The notes below the pieces were generated by a model. That model saw only the letters and a program-made list of their open reading frames with translations. It was not told the DNA's origin and made no database searches. Below, piece after piece: positions 11,395-23,284 of a stretch of 64,000 nucleotides of DNA. Made by a program: the position numbers and the translations under genes. The DNA is from Dipteronia dyeriana (Eukaryota > Streptophyta > Magnoliopsida > Sapindales > Sapindaceae), in assembly GCA_032871835.1 (NCBI GenBank), contig CM065297.1, positions 89,735,052 through 89,799,051 on the forward strand, in the 5' to 3' direction. Each line of letters starts with the position of its first letter. Within the stretch, counting starts at the first letter, position 1.

Positions 11395-11924
11395 GGGGTC
11401 AATAAATTATTGGCACCATTTGAAAAGTTTGTTGTACAAATATTATCATTTTACTAATGTATGTTTAAAAGACACCATTTAGTATGATCGCATAAAAATA
11501 TCCTAAAGTTATCGTTTTGTTAGTGTAAAAAAAGCCACAGTGAGAAGGAGACCGACGGTAACAGAATTGACGGTGAAGTGACCAGAACATGAACAAGAAT
11601 GCACCAGATTTGTTGCGATTGACAAAGGTAATTTCTGTTCATTTTTTTTCTGGATTTTGTAGTTGATAACTTGACATTGCATGTTAGACTTGTGTTTTGT
11701 TGATTGAATTCGTAGATTAGGGTTCAAAACGAGATCTGAGAATTGTTGTGGTTTAGGTTAGGGTTTGAAATTATGTTGAATATGTGATGATGAAGATGAA
11801 ATTTTGGTATCGATGAATTGTATTTTTGAAAAAATTTGAAATCGAGAATTTTTTGAGCGAAATCAAGGTTTTTTGAAACCAGATCAAGGATTTTTAAGTA
11901 AGAATCAAGAAGATTTTTTAAAGA

Positions 11925-12390
11925 ATTGAGGATATTTTTCAAACGATCGAGATTATTTTCAAATGATCGATAATATTTTTCAAACGATCGAGAATATTTT
12001 TCAAAGGATCGAGAATATTTTTAAACGATTGAGAATATTTTTCAAACGATCGAGAATATTTTCAAAAGATGGAGAATATTTTTCAAACGATCGAGAATAT
12101 TTTCAAACGATCGAGAATATTTTTCAAACTGTCGAGAATATTTTCAAGATCGAGAATATTTTTCAAACGATCGAAAATATTTTTCAAAAGATCGAGAACA
12201 TTTTCAAACGATCGAGAATATTTATCAAAGGATTGAGAATATTTTTCAAACGATCGAGAACATTTTCAAACGATCGAGAATATTTTCAAAAAGATCGAGA
12301 ATATTTTTCAAACGATCGAGAAGATTTTCAAGCGATCAAGAATATTTTTCAAACGATCGAGAATATTTTCAAACGATCGAGAATATATTT
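11925..12390. repeat. Left subterminal minisatellite of the MULE (about 20-22 bp unit)
   Basis: About twenty copies of a unit like GATCGAGAATATTTTTCAAAC, with degenerate copies from about 11830. The open frame it creates is an artefact of the repeat. Confidence 0.9.
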
Positions 12391-12444
12391 TATAGAATTG
12401 AGTTTTTTCCGGTTTACTTATGTATTGTTTCTGTGACATTGTAG

Positions 12445-15400
12445 ATGAGGAGCAGGTTGAAGGATTTCCTAAAAACTCCATAGAGATATTGGTTCAAGGG
12501 AAAATTGACTCGACTTGACACGACCATTTTGAAGCCCTCGCCCGTATAGACGATGCATTGAACCGGGTCCCAGAACATTTTGTTGTTGAGGATTGGTGTC
12601 GGTTCATGGCGTCCTGTTTCTGGCATTTCATGTCGATGCACCGGGAGATGAAGTTTTCTAGTGGTGTTATCCATCAGTTGTTGTTGCGGGAGTTGGACTA
12701 TGACTGGCCAACAGATGAGATGTGGTTCTTGTTAAGGAACCAGGTGGTGAGGTTTTCGAAGGTGGAATTTTACCTCATCACCGGATTACGTTTTGGACTT
12801 GTACCAGACACTGGTCTGTATGCTGTAATGGAGAATGGCATACATCAACGGTACTTTCATAGAGCTGATGAGGTATCGTTGGAGGAGTTGAGGGTTGTTC
12901 TTAAACTGGGAGAGTTTTAGGAGGCGTACGATACTGTCAAGTTATGCCTCATATACATGTTGAACTGGATATTAATGGGGGTGGACGAGAGATTCAAGAT
13001 TCCAGTTTGGCAGTTTTGGTTGGTGAAGGACCTCGTTGCCTTTTATACTTTCCCATTGGGTGCCCACGTATATAGGCATTCTATATTGTCTTTCAAGCAT
13101 GTGTTACCACGGCGACGTGAGGAGAGAGGCCAGCAGCTACAGGGTGATGTTTTATATACCGTTAAGAGGTACAACATTTACGGTATGTTGCATGCCCTCT
13201 TGGTAAGAACTATGAATTACAAAATGAATTACAAAATGGACTTTATTTTTCGTTGCCTAAACTTTTTGGATTCTAAATGTACTTATATTTGATGCAGATA
13301 TTTGCTTTCGAGGTGATCCCCCAGCTGGGCTTCGATTTCGGTGCCCGAAGGGCTACGGAGCTTTCTCCTCGTATGTTGAAGTGGAAGTTGACAAAACAAC
13401 CTAGAGGGAAGAAGCTGGCCAAGATTTTCAGTGCTAGGGTATGTATTTAATTTGTTAATCGTTATATTAGTTACTATGTTTACAATGACATTCCTCTAAC
13501 TAAGTTTTCAGATGTATGCGAGGGAGGAAATCGTGCCCACAGCAGTTGAGGAGGAAGCACCATACTTCACAGGCCTAAGGGATGGGGAAGCCTATATGTA
13601 GAGGAGGATAGGGTCACTTTCCTTCTGTCCCTGCTTAGACTACTGACGGTGGGATACATACAGAAGGTTCGGAGAAGGAGGGAGGAGGAGGGTGGGGGAG
13701 GGAGACGCAGTGATACGAAGGCTTCTGACCCATCGAGCCCGAGTTTCAGTGCCATGGACACTGACGGATCTTACCCGTCTTCTGGACGATTGAGGCATAG
13801 AAGGGTTCGGTTTACCACCACCGGACCTGCTACATCTAGAGGGGATTCCCGTGCAGCCGTTGGACATGATGTGGAGGTAAGTTGTGATGATATTTTCATT
13901 TTTATTAACGCGACCTATTGAGTTTTTTAGTACTAACAATGTTGACATGAATTCAGGCCCCATTGGAACATCATTTGAGTGAGGATGATCGACAACGGTA
14001 GCATCGAGAGTTGCTAGATATGATCCTGAAGAGCGAGGAGGATCGATAAGAGCAACACCAAGAGTTGCTCGCATTAATCAGGAGGCTTTCCGGTATCAGC
14101 ACGTATACGTACCCGGATGGTCCACCTGGTCTTGATCCTGACTTTACTCCGGGAGACAGGACATGTGGATATTTCGGGGGGACACGCAACACTGGTGCTC
14201 GTCAGAAGGATCCACATACTGAAGAGGCAGTTCCGGAGAGCGAGCCTGACCAGCGTACCAGAGATATAGGGCATGTTTCACATACAGTTGCAGGCTCATT
14301 GGGCAAGAGACAGTTAGCCCCTCTGATCGAGCAGCAGACTCCCTCATCGGTGGAGCAGCCCCCAAAGGTCGAGCAGCAGTCTCCCCCTCCACCGCCCCCA
14401 TCGATCGATCGACAGCCACCCCCTCCACCTTCTACATCCATCCAGCCTCATGGGGGACATACCAGCTCATCGCATCACACCCCAATGGGTGGAGTTTGAC
14501 TGGAGAGACGCGTACCGAAATACAATTGGCAGTTGCTCAGCCCGCACACAGATCCCTGCAGACTGAAGAGGGCGGGGATACAACTTGAGGCTCCGGAACA
14601 CGTTTTCGATCCCCACGAACTGGTGGATGGTGACCAGTTAAAGGCTTACCCAGCCTTCAAGAAGAACAGAAACAGGGAAACGTAAGTAATTCTTTTTTCT
14701 AATAAGCCGATAGGTTTTCTTCAGTTCAATTGATTTTTTTTTTATTGATAATGTTAAATTAATGCAGACGTGATGTGGACTTGCTAGACCCAGTTGATGC
14801 TGCATGGTTCTATCAGAAGCAGACCAACTTCATGGACTTAGAGGACGAAGTATCACGAACCTGATATTTTTTTATATAATGTTTGTTTTAGATTTTATAC
14901 ACTCATAATACTTTATTACGTGTATATACTTCCAGCATATGGACGTTTACCTCCATATTCTTCGGAAGCGCCAGCGAGCATTCCTGAAAGCATACAACCA
15001 GATGATAAACATCTTGGATACACAATTTTTTGTAAGTTTTCCACAAAAATCATGATTACGTATGCTTTTACATTTGTTTGTAAAACTATACTAATTTTTT
15101 ATCGATGAAATGTTTGTATAGTCTTATCTGGAGGTCCAATACAGGAGAATGATGCCTCGTGATGCTCACGGGGACTTCATCACGACGCAGTGAAATGTGC
15201 TGGGGTTCTGATGGACCAATGAGGACCTTACGACAGTGTGTGGTGGTACCCCGATTGGATGTCGTCTGTGGCACGAGGTTGACATGGTAAGTGGTGCTTG
15301 GTTTGCAATTACAAATATAAATGTCTTTATACATTCTAACACCTTCTTTTTACGTTTACAGGTCCTGATACCGTGAAACATTGGGCAACAACATTGGGCA

Positions 15401-15894
15401 ACAACATTGGGCACCGACATTGGCTATTGGTGACCATCGACCTCACATCCGGAAAGATGTTCATAGTCTACCCCTGGAGACAGGAGATCTCAGTGAATAT
15501 CCAGAGGCAGCAGGTAGCCCCCTTACTCTGGTTTTTACCCTCGATGTTGCATCAGGCCGATTTTCATACTGCACGATCCCCTGACCGTGAGACATTCCCT
15601 AAGAAGAATAGGCCCTTCTCAGTCAGCGTGGTGTCGACAACCCGTGTCCCACAGCAGAAGAAATTGTAAGACATATTGTTTTCATTTACTTTGAGATTGA
15701 GTTATTAAAATATCATTGTTTTAATAACGTATGTTAATGTGTCCAACAGTAAGGGTAATTATGGTCCCCATACGTTGAGATTGATCGAGTATATTCTGGC
15801 GGACAGGAAGGATTTCGATTGGTTGGAAGACGATATGGAGATCATTCGGGAGAAGATGGCAGTTGAGATATTTTCAAATTCTCGACCCGTTTAG
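12445..15894 (+). pseudogene. DUF1985 plus Ulp1/C48 peptidase-like gene of the MULE, broken
   Basis: Multi-exon gene with plausible GT-AG introns. The first block (12550-13203) matches DUF1985 by eye: HQLLLRELDYDW and FYLITGLRFG, then a block around 12990-13100; it has one in-frame TAG near 12918. Further exons are about 13299-13438, 13512-13873 (frameshift near 13597), 13957-14681 (stops; proline-rich), 14768-14849, 14936-15030, 15121-15289, 15361-15667 and 15751-15894. The last three form the Ulp1-like part: HWLLVTIDL holds the catalytic His. The position of the catalytic Asp reads Pro (IVYPWRQ) and that of the catalytic Cys reads Tyr (GNYGPHT instead of a GDCG-like motif). A protease role is therefore lost here. 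Family role (SUMO-protease-like) is established knowledge; use by the transposon is unknown. Confidence 0.75.
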
Positions 15895-16111
15895 TTTTAT
15901 GTAGTAATTCTTCTGTACATGTACAATATTTTTGTAAAAAATATGTTACATTGAAATAAATTTTTACTTGATATTTTGTTTCCTTTTCAACTATCATAAA
16001 TCACAAGTTGAACAGTAATTGGAAATCCTATTTAATTATAATTGAAATTCAGTTATTTAACAACTCATACGAGTACTAGATTTCACAATGTTATCATCAT
16101 AACGCCTAAAA

Positions 16112-18870
16112 TCATTCCTCTGTCAAGTCTCTGGTCGGGCACGTTTGTCTGTTGTGGCCAACTGTATAACAGATGCTACGCTTGCGTCAGTATTCCTCAG
16201 GAACAACTCTGCTCGGACCATCATTAATCAAAGCAGGGTTAGAACATCTCCTGGAATTATGCCCTGGTTGTCCACATCTTCTACAGTTTTGTGTAGTTGT
16301 CCTCTCCAAAGAAGATATATGTTGACCCGCCCTCAGGCGTCCTGCTTGTCTCCTGGAGATTGTATTCAAAACCTCCCTCTCAGCGATGTCAGATGCCACA
16401 ACCTAAGTGTAAGGATGTCCAACCGGTATAATAGGGACCGAGTACAAGTCAATAAGTGTTTGTCTCTTGTAGAAGTCCGCACATAGGGAGGTGAAATCCA
16501 TGTTTCGGTCTCTGTAAAAATAATGAAAATAATGTGATTCACGTTGCAGTAATATTAACCGTATACTAAAACGTATTATGTACCTTGCGGCAGCGAGCGC
16601 GTGAGAACATGGAAACTGGTCCATTTAGAATTTGTTGCATGTGCAGGTCTTTCGGGCTAGGTCAACGGTCCACTGTTTTCCAGATCGCTTCATAAAGAAT
16701 ATGTTCCAGTCAACTGGATTTACGGTCATAAAATTGCACTTCTCCACCCGTTTTAGGATCACAAGATGTGCTGCGTCGGTCAACTGATGCTGCATGGACT
16801 GTTCAGCGATTTGACGATCATGAAACTAACGTTGTAGCATATTCCTAATGAACTTTGCCAGAGTCAACATAGACAGTTACCGTGCAAATTTCAGGCATGA
16901 GTTTATGCATTCTGCAGTATTTGTTGTCATCATCCTATACCTTCTGTTGGGGCAGTGTACACGGGACCACTTGTGTGGACCGGCATCAATTACATAATCA
17001 TATGCATTCGGGTGCAAGTTTTGTAACTCTTCCATGTGCCGATTATATTCCAATTCGGTGTACGCTCGGGCTGTTTTGTCCACTATTGTGGTAACATCCT
17101 TTCTGTGATATAGCTTTTTAATATTTTCATAAAAGCGCTAGTAACATATGATATGGGTAGCATAAAGAAACACTTTAGAAATCCTTGTTTCAATGATTGC
17201 ATGACGATCAAAAATGAAAACCAAATCATCTATATAGCTAAGGGCACCTTTCAAGCAATCCAAAAACCACTCCCATGATAGGTTGTTTTCTGAGTCACCG
17301 TAGCCAAAAGTAATGGGATAAACCTGTTCATTCCCATCTCGTGCAGTTGCAACAAACATTGTATCCCCGAATCTTCCCTTTAAATGGGTACCATCAACGG
17401 TAATAACTGGAAGCAGAAACCTCCGGAATCCTCTAAGTGAGGCACCTAACGACATGAAAAAGTAGAGGAATTTACCATCTTCGTCACACTGTAAGTCAGT
17501 GATTGTTCCGGGATTTTTTTCTTCCAACACGTAACCGAATGATGGGCAATAGTTGGAAGCTTTCCTCATGCGTTCCATAGGTGAGTGACAACGCATAATC
17601 GAGAACTTGATATGCCTTACTGTACATGATTTCAATGCCATACATTGTTTTCATGTCGGGGATTATGTTCTTAGGACGCATTAGTCTACCATCCTGTTGT
17701 TGCAATCTAGTTGCAACAATTTCTCCAATTTTGACTGCACTAGCTTGTCGATGACAGCGATGAATATCCTCTAACGGACAAGTGTGTTCGTTGACAAAAA
17801 TTCTTACTTGGAAGTATGTCGCTTCATCTCTCCTCACCGCTCTTAACTTCAACGTACAATTGTCCATCAAACAAACCAGATATAACGTTGTCTTGTTCTA
17901 CATTTTCACATTCCACTCGAAGTTGTGCCGCAATGCAAAATGCCCAACCAATCTCTTAAAATCCTTTTTACTAGAAAAAAATTGCCCTTTATATATCATG
18001 TTTGTTGGTTCATCTTCTACCAAGTTCCTGCTTCCACCCATACCAAAAGAGTACGATTCTGCTCCTGGAATTACCCACGTTATGGCATTGTCAGAATCAG
18101 CTTTAGTTAAATTAGGCCGGAGCTCAGAGGTCCCAGGTATTTCTACTACACTAGAACTACATCTGTGTACACGTTTTGAACGTCTTTCTATTTGGACAGG
18201 TTCTTCATCTTCCTCATTGTTCGCTACATTATTTACCGGATGCAAATTTGCTTCATTATCCACTTCATGAATTGGCCCAAAATTCGGTTCAATGTTCTGC
18301 TCATTATTCATGTCATTGTACATCTCATTGTATTGGTGATTGTACTGTCCAGCATTCATTTCAATTTGACATCCAAAGAACTCGTCCAATTGAGGTCCAG
18401 GTATATAACCATGGTCGGTTACTTCCGGTGGGATACCACACATGTTTTGCTGCTCTTCTTGTCTACTTCTTTCTGTGAACAATTGGTTGTTTCCGTCTGA
18501 CGATAAAAATTGTTGGGTGTTTCCACGATCAGGGGTATCTTCAGCTATCACATTTGTTGTTGCCCTCTCAATTAGACTAACACATACTTGAGGGATCACC
18601 CTATCTTCCCACAGCATAAATTGAACATCATCGTCGTTTCTTATAAATGTGCGACATGTTGTCCCTGGAACGATTGATATAGATTGTAGATCAGCAATGT
18701 ATTTGTTGACATCGTACTTCACAATAGTTTGGACGATCGACACCGGCTCTTCATAAGTCATATTTTTTGACACATACATTCCTTGGTTCTCAGAACCAAA
18801 AACCTCTGACTTCCATCAGGTAATTGTTCCCATCGACCGTTGTCAGATATGACTATTCTCACCTGGTCTA
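16112..18870 (-). pseudogene. MULE transposase (MuDRA-like), frameshifted
   Basis: Read on minus. An N-terminal block (18779-17898, 293 open codons, with an upstream exon part to about 18870 in another frame) has an acidic, Asn/Glu-rich linker. A MULE N-terminal zinc-binding-like region follows (17870-17496). The DDE domain (17641-17138) has VDGTHLKGRFGD with its first Asp codon at 17393-17395, then DGNEQVYPITFGYGDSE. C-terminal parts include a SWIM zinc finger (CTCNKF near 16640; FPCSHALAAARY at about 16583-16618) and a zinc knuckle CRRCGQPGHNSRRC (about 16225-16270) followed by a degenerate second one. Several stops and frameshifts break it. An intact protein would bind the element ends and cut and join DNA in the nucleus. 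Confidence 0.85.
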
Positions 18871-18964
18871 TTGTCCTATGAAAATCATCATCACAAACTA
18901 TTATTAACAAATTACAAAATAAATTAAGTTTACAATTATTAAGAATTAAACAAATTTATTAAGT

Positions 18965-19260
18965 GTAAGGGATCGACAACATTATCAAAGGGATCGAGCT
19001 TTTTGGAAACGGATCGAGAACTTATTGTAAGGGATCGAGTTTTTTCCAAATGAATCGAGAACATATTCAAGGGATCGAGAACTTTTTCTAAAGGGATCGA
19101 GAACTTTTTCCAAATGGATTGAGAACTTTTTCAAGGGATCGAGAACTTTCCAAATGGATCGAGAACTTTATCAAAGACTTTTTCAAGGGATTGGTAATAT
19201 TCTTCAAATTGTCGAGCATTTTTTCGAAACAATCGAGCATGTTTTCCACATAATCGAGCT
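18965..19260. repeat. Right subterminal minisatellite of the MULE
   Basis: About a dozen degenerate units like GGGATCGAGAACTTTTTCAAG. The core GATCGAGAA..TTTTTCAA is shared with the left array and lies in the same orientation, not inverted. Confidence 0.85.
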
Positions 19261-19704
19261 TTTTTCAATATATATAAAATCTCTGTTCAATAACAGATAT
19301 GCTCGATTCTTCTTTACATATATATTCTCGGTCACACATGAAAAATTCTCGGATCTATTAAATGTTCTTACATGTTGTTACAACACAGAAATGCATGTAA
19401 AATTTTGAAAATGCATGAAAACAAAAAAGATAATACACGAGATCATAAATATTAGTTACCTTCTTGTACAAATTTTCGAACGAGACAACTTTCTTTTTTG
19501 GAGAGAGATAGATACAAGTTTTAAGACAACTTTTTTGGGGAGATATAGAGGATTTTAGAAAGTTACCTTTTACAAATTAAAGTTTAGGGACAACTTCGAT
19601 AATTCACCATAATAGGTACCTTTAAAACTTAAGTTATTAAACTGGTGACATCATCACAAAAGACAATAAAAAATGTTGCATATCTCACAATTTCCACGGA
19701 AATT

Positions 19705-20235
19705 GAATGTGTATGTTTTTTTATTAAAGATTACAATTCAGAACGGAAAGAGTATAATGTATTGACAAAAATGTTAGAACTTAAAATAGCTATCATATCC
19801 CATTTAAGTTGGACCAGTGTGTTTTTAGGATTCCATACTTTGGGACTTTATGCTCATGATGATGTCATATTTGCTTTTGGTACTTCGGATAAATAAATCT
19901 AAATTGAACCGATATTCACCCAATGGATACAATATGCTCATGGTAAAACTTCATATGAATTCGACGTACTTTAATCTTCAACGAATGGCCCAAGTCGAAA
20001 CATATGGTTGCCTAGTTAACTGCCATTAATGAGAATAACAATTCACTATTCTTAACGAGAAATCCTAGAGACTATTTGATTCACCATTCAATTACTCTAG
20101 GTTTACGTACAACTACATTAATCTTAGTAAAGGGTACTTTAGATGCACACGGACCCAAGTTAATACCAAATAAAAAGGATTTCAGTTATAGTTTTTCTTA
20201 CTATGATCCAAGACGAGACGGTACTTGTGATATGA
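19705..20235 (+). pseudogene. psaB: Plastid psaB fragment in nuclear DNA, left-arm copy
   Basis: The translation matches an internal part of photosystem I P700 apoprotein A2: [28 protein letters not shown], then QWIQYAHGKTSYEFDV and [17 protein letters not shown]. Stops and small deletions break it, for example a TAA after FGTSDK shared with the right-arm copy. This is nuclear plastid DNA, too damaged to act. It is interrupted on its 5' side by the MULE insertion. Confidence 0.88.
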
Positions 20236-20311
20236 AGAATTTAGAAAGAAAAGCCAGAGAGATAATTTGCTTTGCAACAATATATTCAATGTCTTCAATT
20301 AATAGAACCCA

Positions 20312-20312
<1 letters not shown>

Positions 20313-20352
<40 letters not shown>
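20313..20352. repeat. (TA)n microsatellite
   Basis: About 20 TA units in the left arm; no counterpart of that length in the right arm. The Tyr/Ile frames it creates are not genes. Confidence 0.95.
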
Positions 20353-20355
<3 letters not shown>

Positions 20356-20431
20356 TCTGCAACAAAACAGATAAATTACTAACAACAAATAGTGCCAAAT
20401 AAAAAGGAAACGATACCGAAGAACGAGGAAC

Positions 20432-23216
20432 AACTAAGCTGAATAACAGCCACTAGCAGCTCCACTTATACAACAATAAAAATCTAACAATTGTGACCAG
20501 GTCTTCTGAGACCACTACGGAAACCAATTCTGCACGTGCATGGGCATGGCTTGGCTAACGGCATATCACTGGCTTTATCCAGGTAGCACTTCAGGCTTCC
20601 CCATAAAACAATCTTCTACAATCCATGTACCCCTGCCAAATGTCATAACAATACATAACTCTAAAATCTAAAATGCTGACATTGAAACCATGTAAGAGTG
20701 TCAAAAGGAAAAAAAAAAATGAAATGTTTTCAATTTGACAGCAAAAACAAAAATTAAAATTAAAGAAGGTTTACAATTTCGACTTAAAATTTAATTATAA
20801 AGGTCACAAAAAGTATCAACTTGGCTCACTTTATGAGAACTTAAATTGTCAATGCCAACAAGAGGGTTAATTGGCCATTTATTCAATTTCCCTTCAAGAT
20901 TAAAAACAAATCATAAAACATTCAAATACAAAACTATTGTCTTAAAATGAATTAATCAAATTTTGCACAAGGCCATAATAAGATAGTTTACCTGCAAAAC
21001 AATAGCAGCCTTAGCACTGTCAATACAACTCATATTTTTGAATCTGTCTGTGAAAGTGGTTGAGACTTTGTACAAGAAAGCACAACTTTCCTTGCGTCAT
21101 TTTCGTATAACTGTCAACACAAGAAACTATGAGATCCTGTGAAAATAAATTATGATATCCTGTGATTTGTATAGTCATAATACATGGAAAATCGGTCAGC
21201 CTCCTTTTGTTAAATTGACATCCTTGTACTTGTTTTGAAACCTTATCATAAAGACAATAACAAAACTAATGGCTAATAATGTTTTGCAGTTTCGTTTACA
21301 AGAAAATAGTCATCTACGAAAGCTACACAACAAAACAAAAGACAAAAATGAAAAACCAAACCTAGGGGTGAGGGTTCATTAGTTTTTTACACTTAAAACT
21401 TAATGAGTCTTAATTTTAACCTATTACTTATGATAAACCGATTAAAAAAAAACCATTAATCACGTCGTCACTTTCAACACCATCGTTGAACCTTCAACTC
21501 TTCTTATTTTTTTTAAATCAAAACCATTTTGAATCATTATTTATCATATCTTTATGAAGAACAATTATTTACTGTTTCTTAATCATGAATAGTATCTTAT
21601 CAAAATGTTACATAAAGAGCAAAGAGCCAAACCAACGACCAAATAATGAGTTAAACCAATATGTATGCTTACTGCCTGAATTGTTCAGAAGTGATCCAAA
21701 TATTTTCTGCAACGGTTTACACACATACCTTTGATGATAAACTCTTATCCCAATATGTGTACTTTATGCCTTTGAATTTCCCACTAACACACAAGCCTTT
21801 AATCAAATTTGGCATTTGCAAACCCTGATCATATAAAAAGTAATCATATCAGAGAGCAAACGAGAGATGTTCTTAAAAAATCATGAAAAAAAATCAAGAA
21901 AAGAAAACTCACGTCAACTTCTACTTTGTTACTATTAAAAGGACAGGCAACAAGAAGGCCAAATACTTTAATGACAATACATATGCATCAATACAAAGCC
22001 AAAACTGAAACACATTAATTTGGTATTAAATTGGTTTTCATTTTTTGGAGCAAGTTTGGACCGCATTAAAATTGAAAACCTAACTAAACATGTATTTTTT
22101 ATTCGGTTTAGATTTTAATGCCTGCATCTAATGGGTAGTATTGGGCTGTGAAAAAGAAAGAACTTTAGTCAATCACAAATTTGACTTACATATTAAATAG
22201 AAGAGATGCTTCATTGATTATTTAGGCTTACAAAAAAAAGGACTAGGTAACAATACACATAAAAATTGAAGGAAAAAAAAAAGGTTAGATAACTAACCAG
22301 ACTTTCTATAGCGTCTCCTACCATTAAATGCAAATCATTTTTCTTTTCAGGGAAAATACTGCAGATACATGCAGAAAATATTGATTATCCAATAAAAAAT
22401 ACTAAATTTCACCAACGATGATTCATAGAAAAGCTGCAAAAGGGTCAAATGGTAAGAATTTTTCTATGTTGGTGAGCAACAAAGTACATTATGTTTTGAG
22501 CTTCCCATTCATACTTAAGTATTCATTACGAATCATTCATATAATGCTTACACAAACAATGAAACAAACTTACTGATTATTTAAAAAACACATAACGGCC
22601 CACATATACAACTATCAAATATAAGGTAGGTGTACTTTATAGAATGTTAAGAAGCTAAAACAGAACCGTTTTTCTTGCATAATGTTATTATTATTTAAAA
22701 AATAATAATTAAAGTAATGCACTTTACCGATGTAAGCAGTTAATATAATCATATACATAAGAGATGTCATACGGTAATGAAAGTGGTGATTCATGTGCAA
22801 ATATGTACTTCCTATCTGACACAGCAAAATCCACAGATTTCTCACCAACAAGTAAGCATAGCAACCGAGAAAGAGCTGCGTTTGCATTCTTGAGCGGTTC
22901 CATGTATAGGGACAAAGGATTCAAGTACTTCATCTAGCACTCAAATCATGGAGTCAAATATTAAACATTAATTGTAAATTGACGGAAAACAAATTGATTT
23001 TGCTGCGTAGCGAATGGGTAGCTGTAGAGGCGAGAGGCGAGAGGTGAGAGGTGAGGGCTGATGATAAACGTAGGTTTGAAGAAAGTAGGGATTAACGTAG
23101 GTTTGAGGGTGAATAGAAGAAGATAGAGATTGGTTAGGGTTTCGAATGATTTGATTTTGGGTTATATTGAAGAGGAGATTAGGGATTTCAGAATATGGAG
23201 GGAATGTCGGCAAATT
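20432..23216 (-). pseudogene. Loop of the inverted duplication: intron-exon-like remnant of an unrecognised gene
   Basis: Unique in the window. On minus, several short open blocks end at GT and start after AG. About 22933-22728 has 69 codons with EPLKNANAALSRLLCLL and ends CG|GTAAAG. About 22358-22302 includes FPEKKNDLHLMVGDAIESL. About 21827-21731 includes PNLIKGLCVSGKFKG before GTATGTG. About 21114-20995 precedes GTAAAC, and about 20640-20480 contains in-frame stops. Spacing and codon content suggest a captured cellular gene fragment with introns, but I do not recognise the family. The region upstream (22970-23216) has short GAGGCGA/GAGGTGA and AACGTAGGTTTGA repeats. Confidence 0.4.
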
Positions 23217-23284
23217 AATTGTGGTTCCTCGTTCTCTGGTATTGTTTCCTTTTTATTTGGCACTATTTGTTGTTAGTAATTTAC

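Larger units (their letters stand above)
11395..19697. mobile_element. 8.3-kb Mutator-like element (Kaonashi type)
   Basis: Carries a MuDRA-like transposase (16112-18870, -) and a DUF1985/Ulp1-like gene (12445-15894, +) that converge. Boundaries come from the right arm, where CATGGGAATTGAATGTG is uninterrupted. In the left arm GGGAATTGAA (11385-11394) lies before the element and GGAAATTGAA (19698-19707) after it: a 9-10-bp target duplication with one mismatch, as expected for Mutator elements. Ends show at most weak terminal inverted repeats. Subterminal minisatellites (11925-12390 and 18965-19260) mark both sides. MULEs carrying Ulp1-like genes are known as Kaonashi elements. Both genes are broken. 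Confidence 0.85.
5593..20431 (+). repeat. Left arm of large inverted duplication
   Basis: Reverse complement of 23217-30544. Landmarks in mirrored order: antisense ORF (5627-6643 vs 29498-30512), LTR A (7089-8172 vs 27937-29064), B leader (8173-8788 vs 27334-27936), LTR B (8789-9822 vs 26269-27333), spacer (10945-11394 vs 24700-26150), psaB fragment (19705-20235 vs 24171-24693) and a last shared block (about 20375-20431 vs 23217-23280). The arm is longer because of the TIR element 9953-10944 and the MULE 11395-19697. Its outer edge is cut by element S; the right arm runs on past 30544, so the duplication was once longer. Confidence 0.85.

Noticed and set aside
11925..12390. Regular short repeats resembling a CRISPR array
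   Set aside because: Head-to-tail minisatellite without unique spacers, in a plant transposon.
11963..12436. 157-codon open frame with repeated NIFQTIE-like units
   Set aside because: It is the minisatellite read in one frame; period and sequence follow the 20-22-bp DNA unit, with no start context or family.
13640..14441. Long open frames on the minus strand opposite the DUF1985/Ulp1 gene
   Set aside because: Shadows of the + strand exons: low-complexity Ser/Pro/Gly peptides without domains.
11395..19697. Terminal inverted repeats of the MULE
   Set aside because: GGGGTCAATAAATTATTGGC and the complement of the right end share only scattered bases, too weak to claim.
20201..20402. Open frames with Tyr-Ile repeats
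   Set aside because: Produced by the (TA)n tract at 20313-20352; the same applies at 36039-36239.
19645..20402. Functional psaB gene
   Set aside because: Only an internal fragment, with stops and deletions, lying among nuclear transposons.
22615..22887. 90-codon minus frame in the loop as a stand-alone gene
   Set aside because: It reads through a likely splice donor (about 22728) in a different frame from the better exon candidate 22933-22728.
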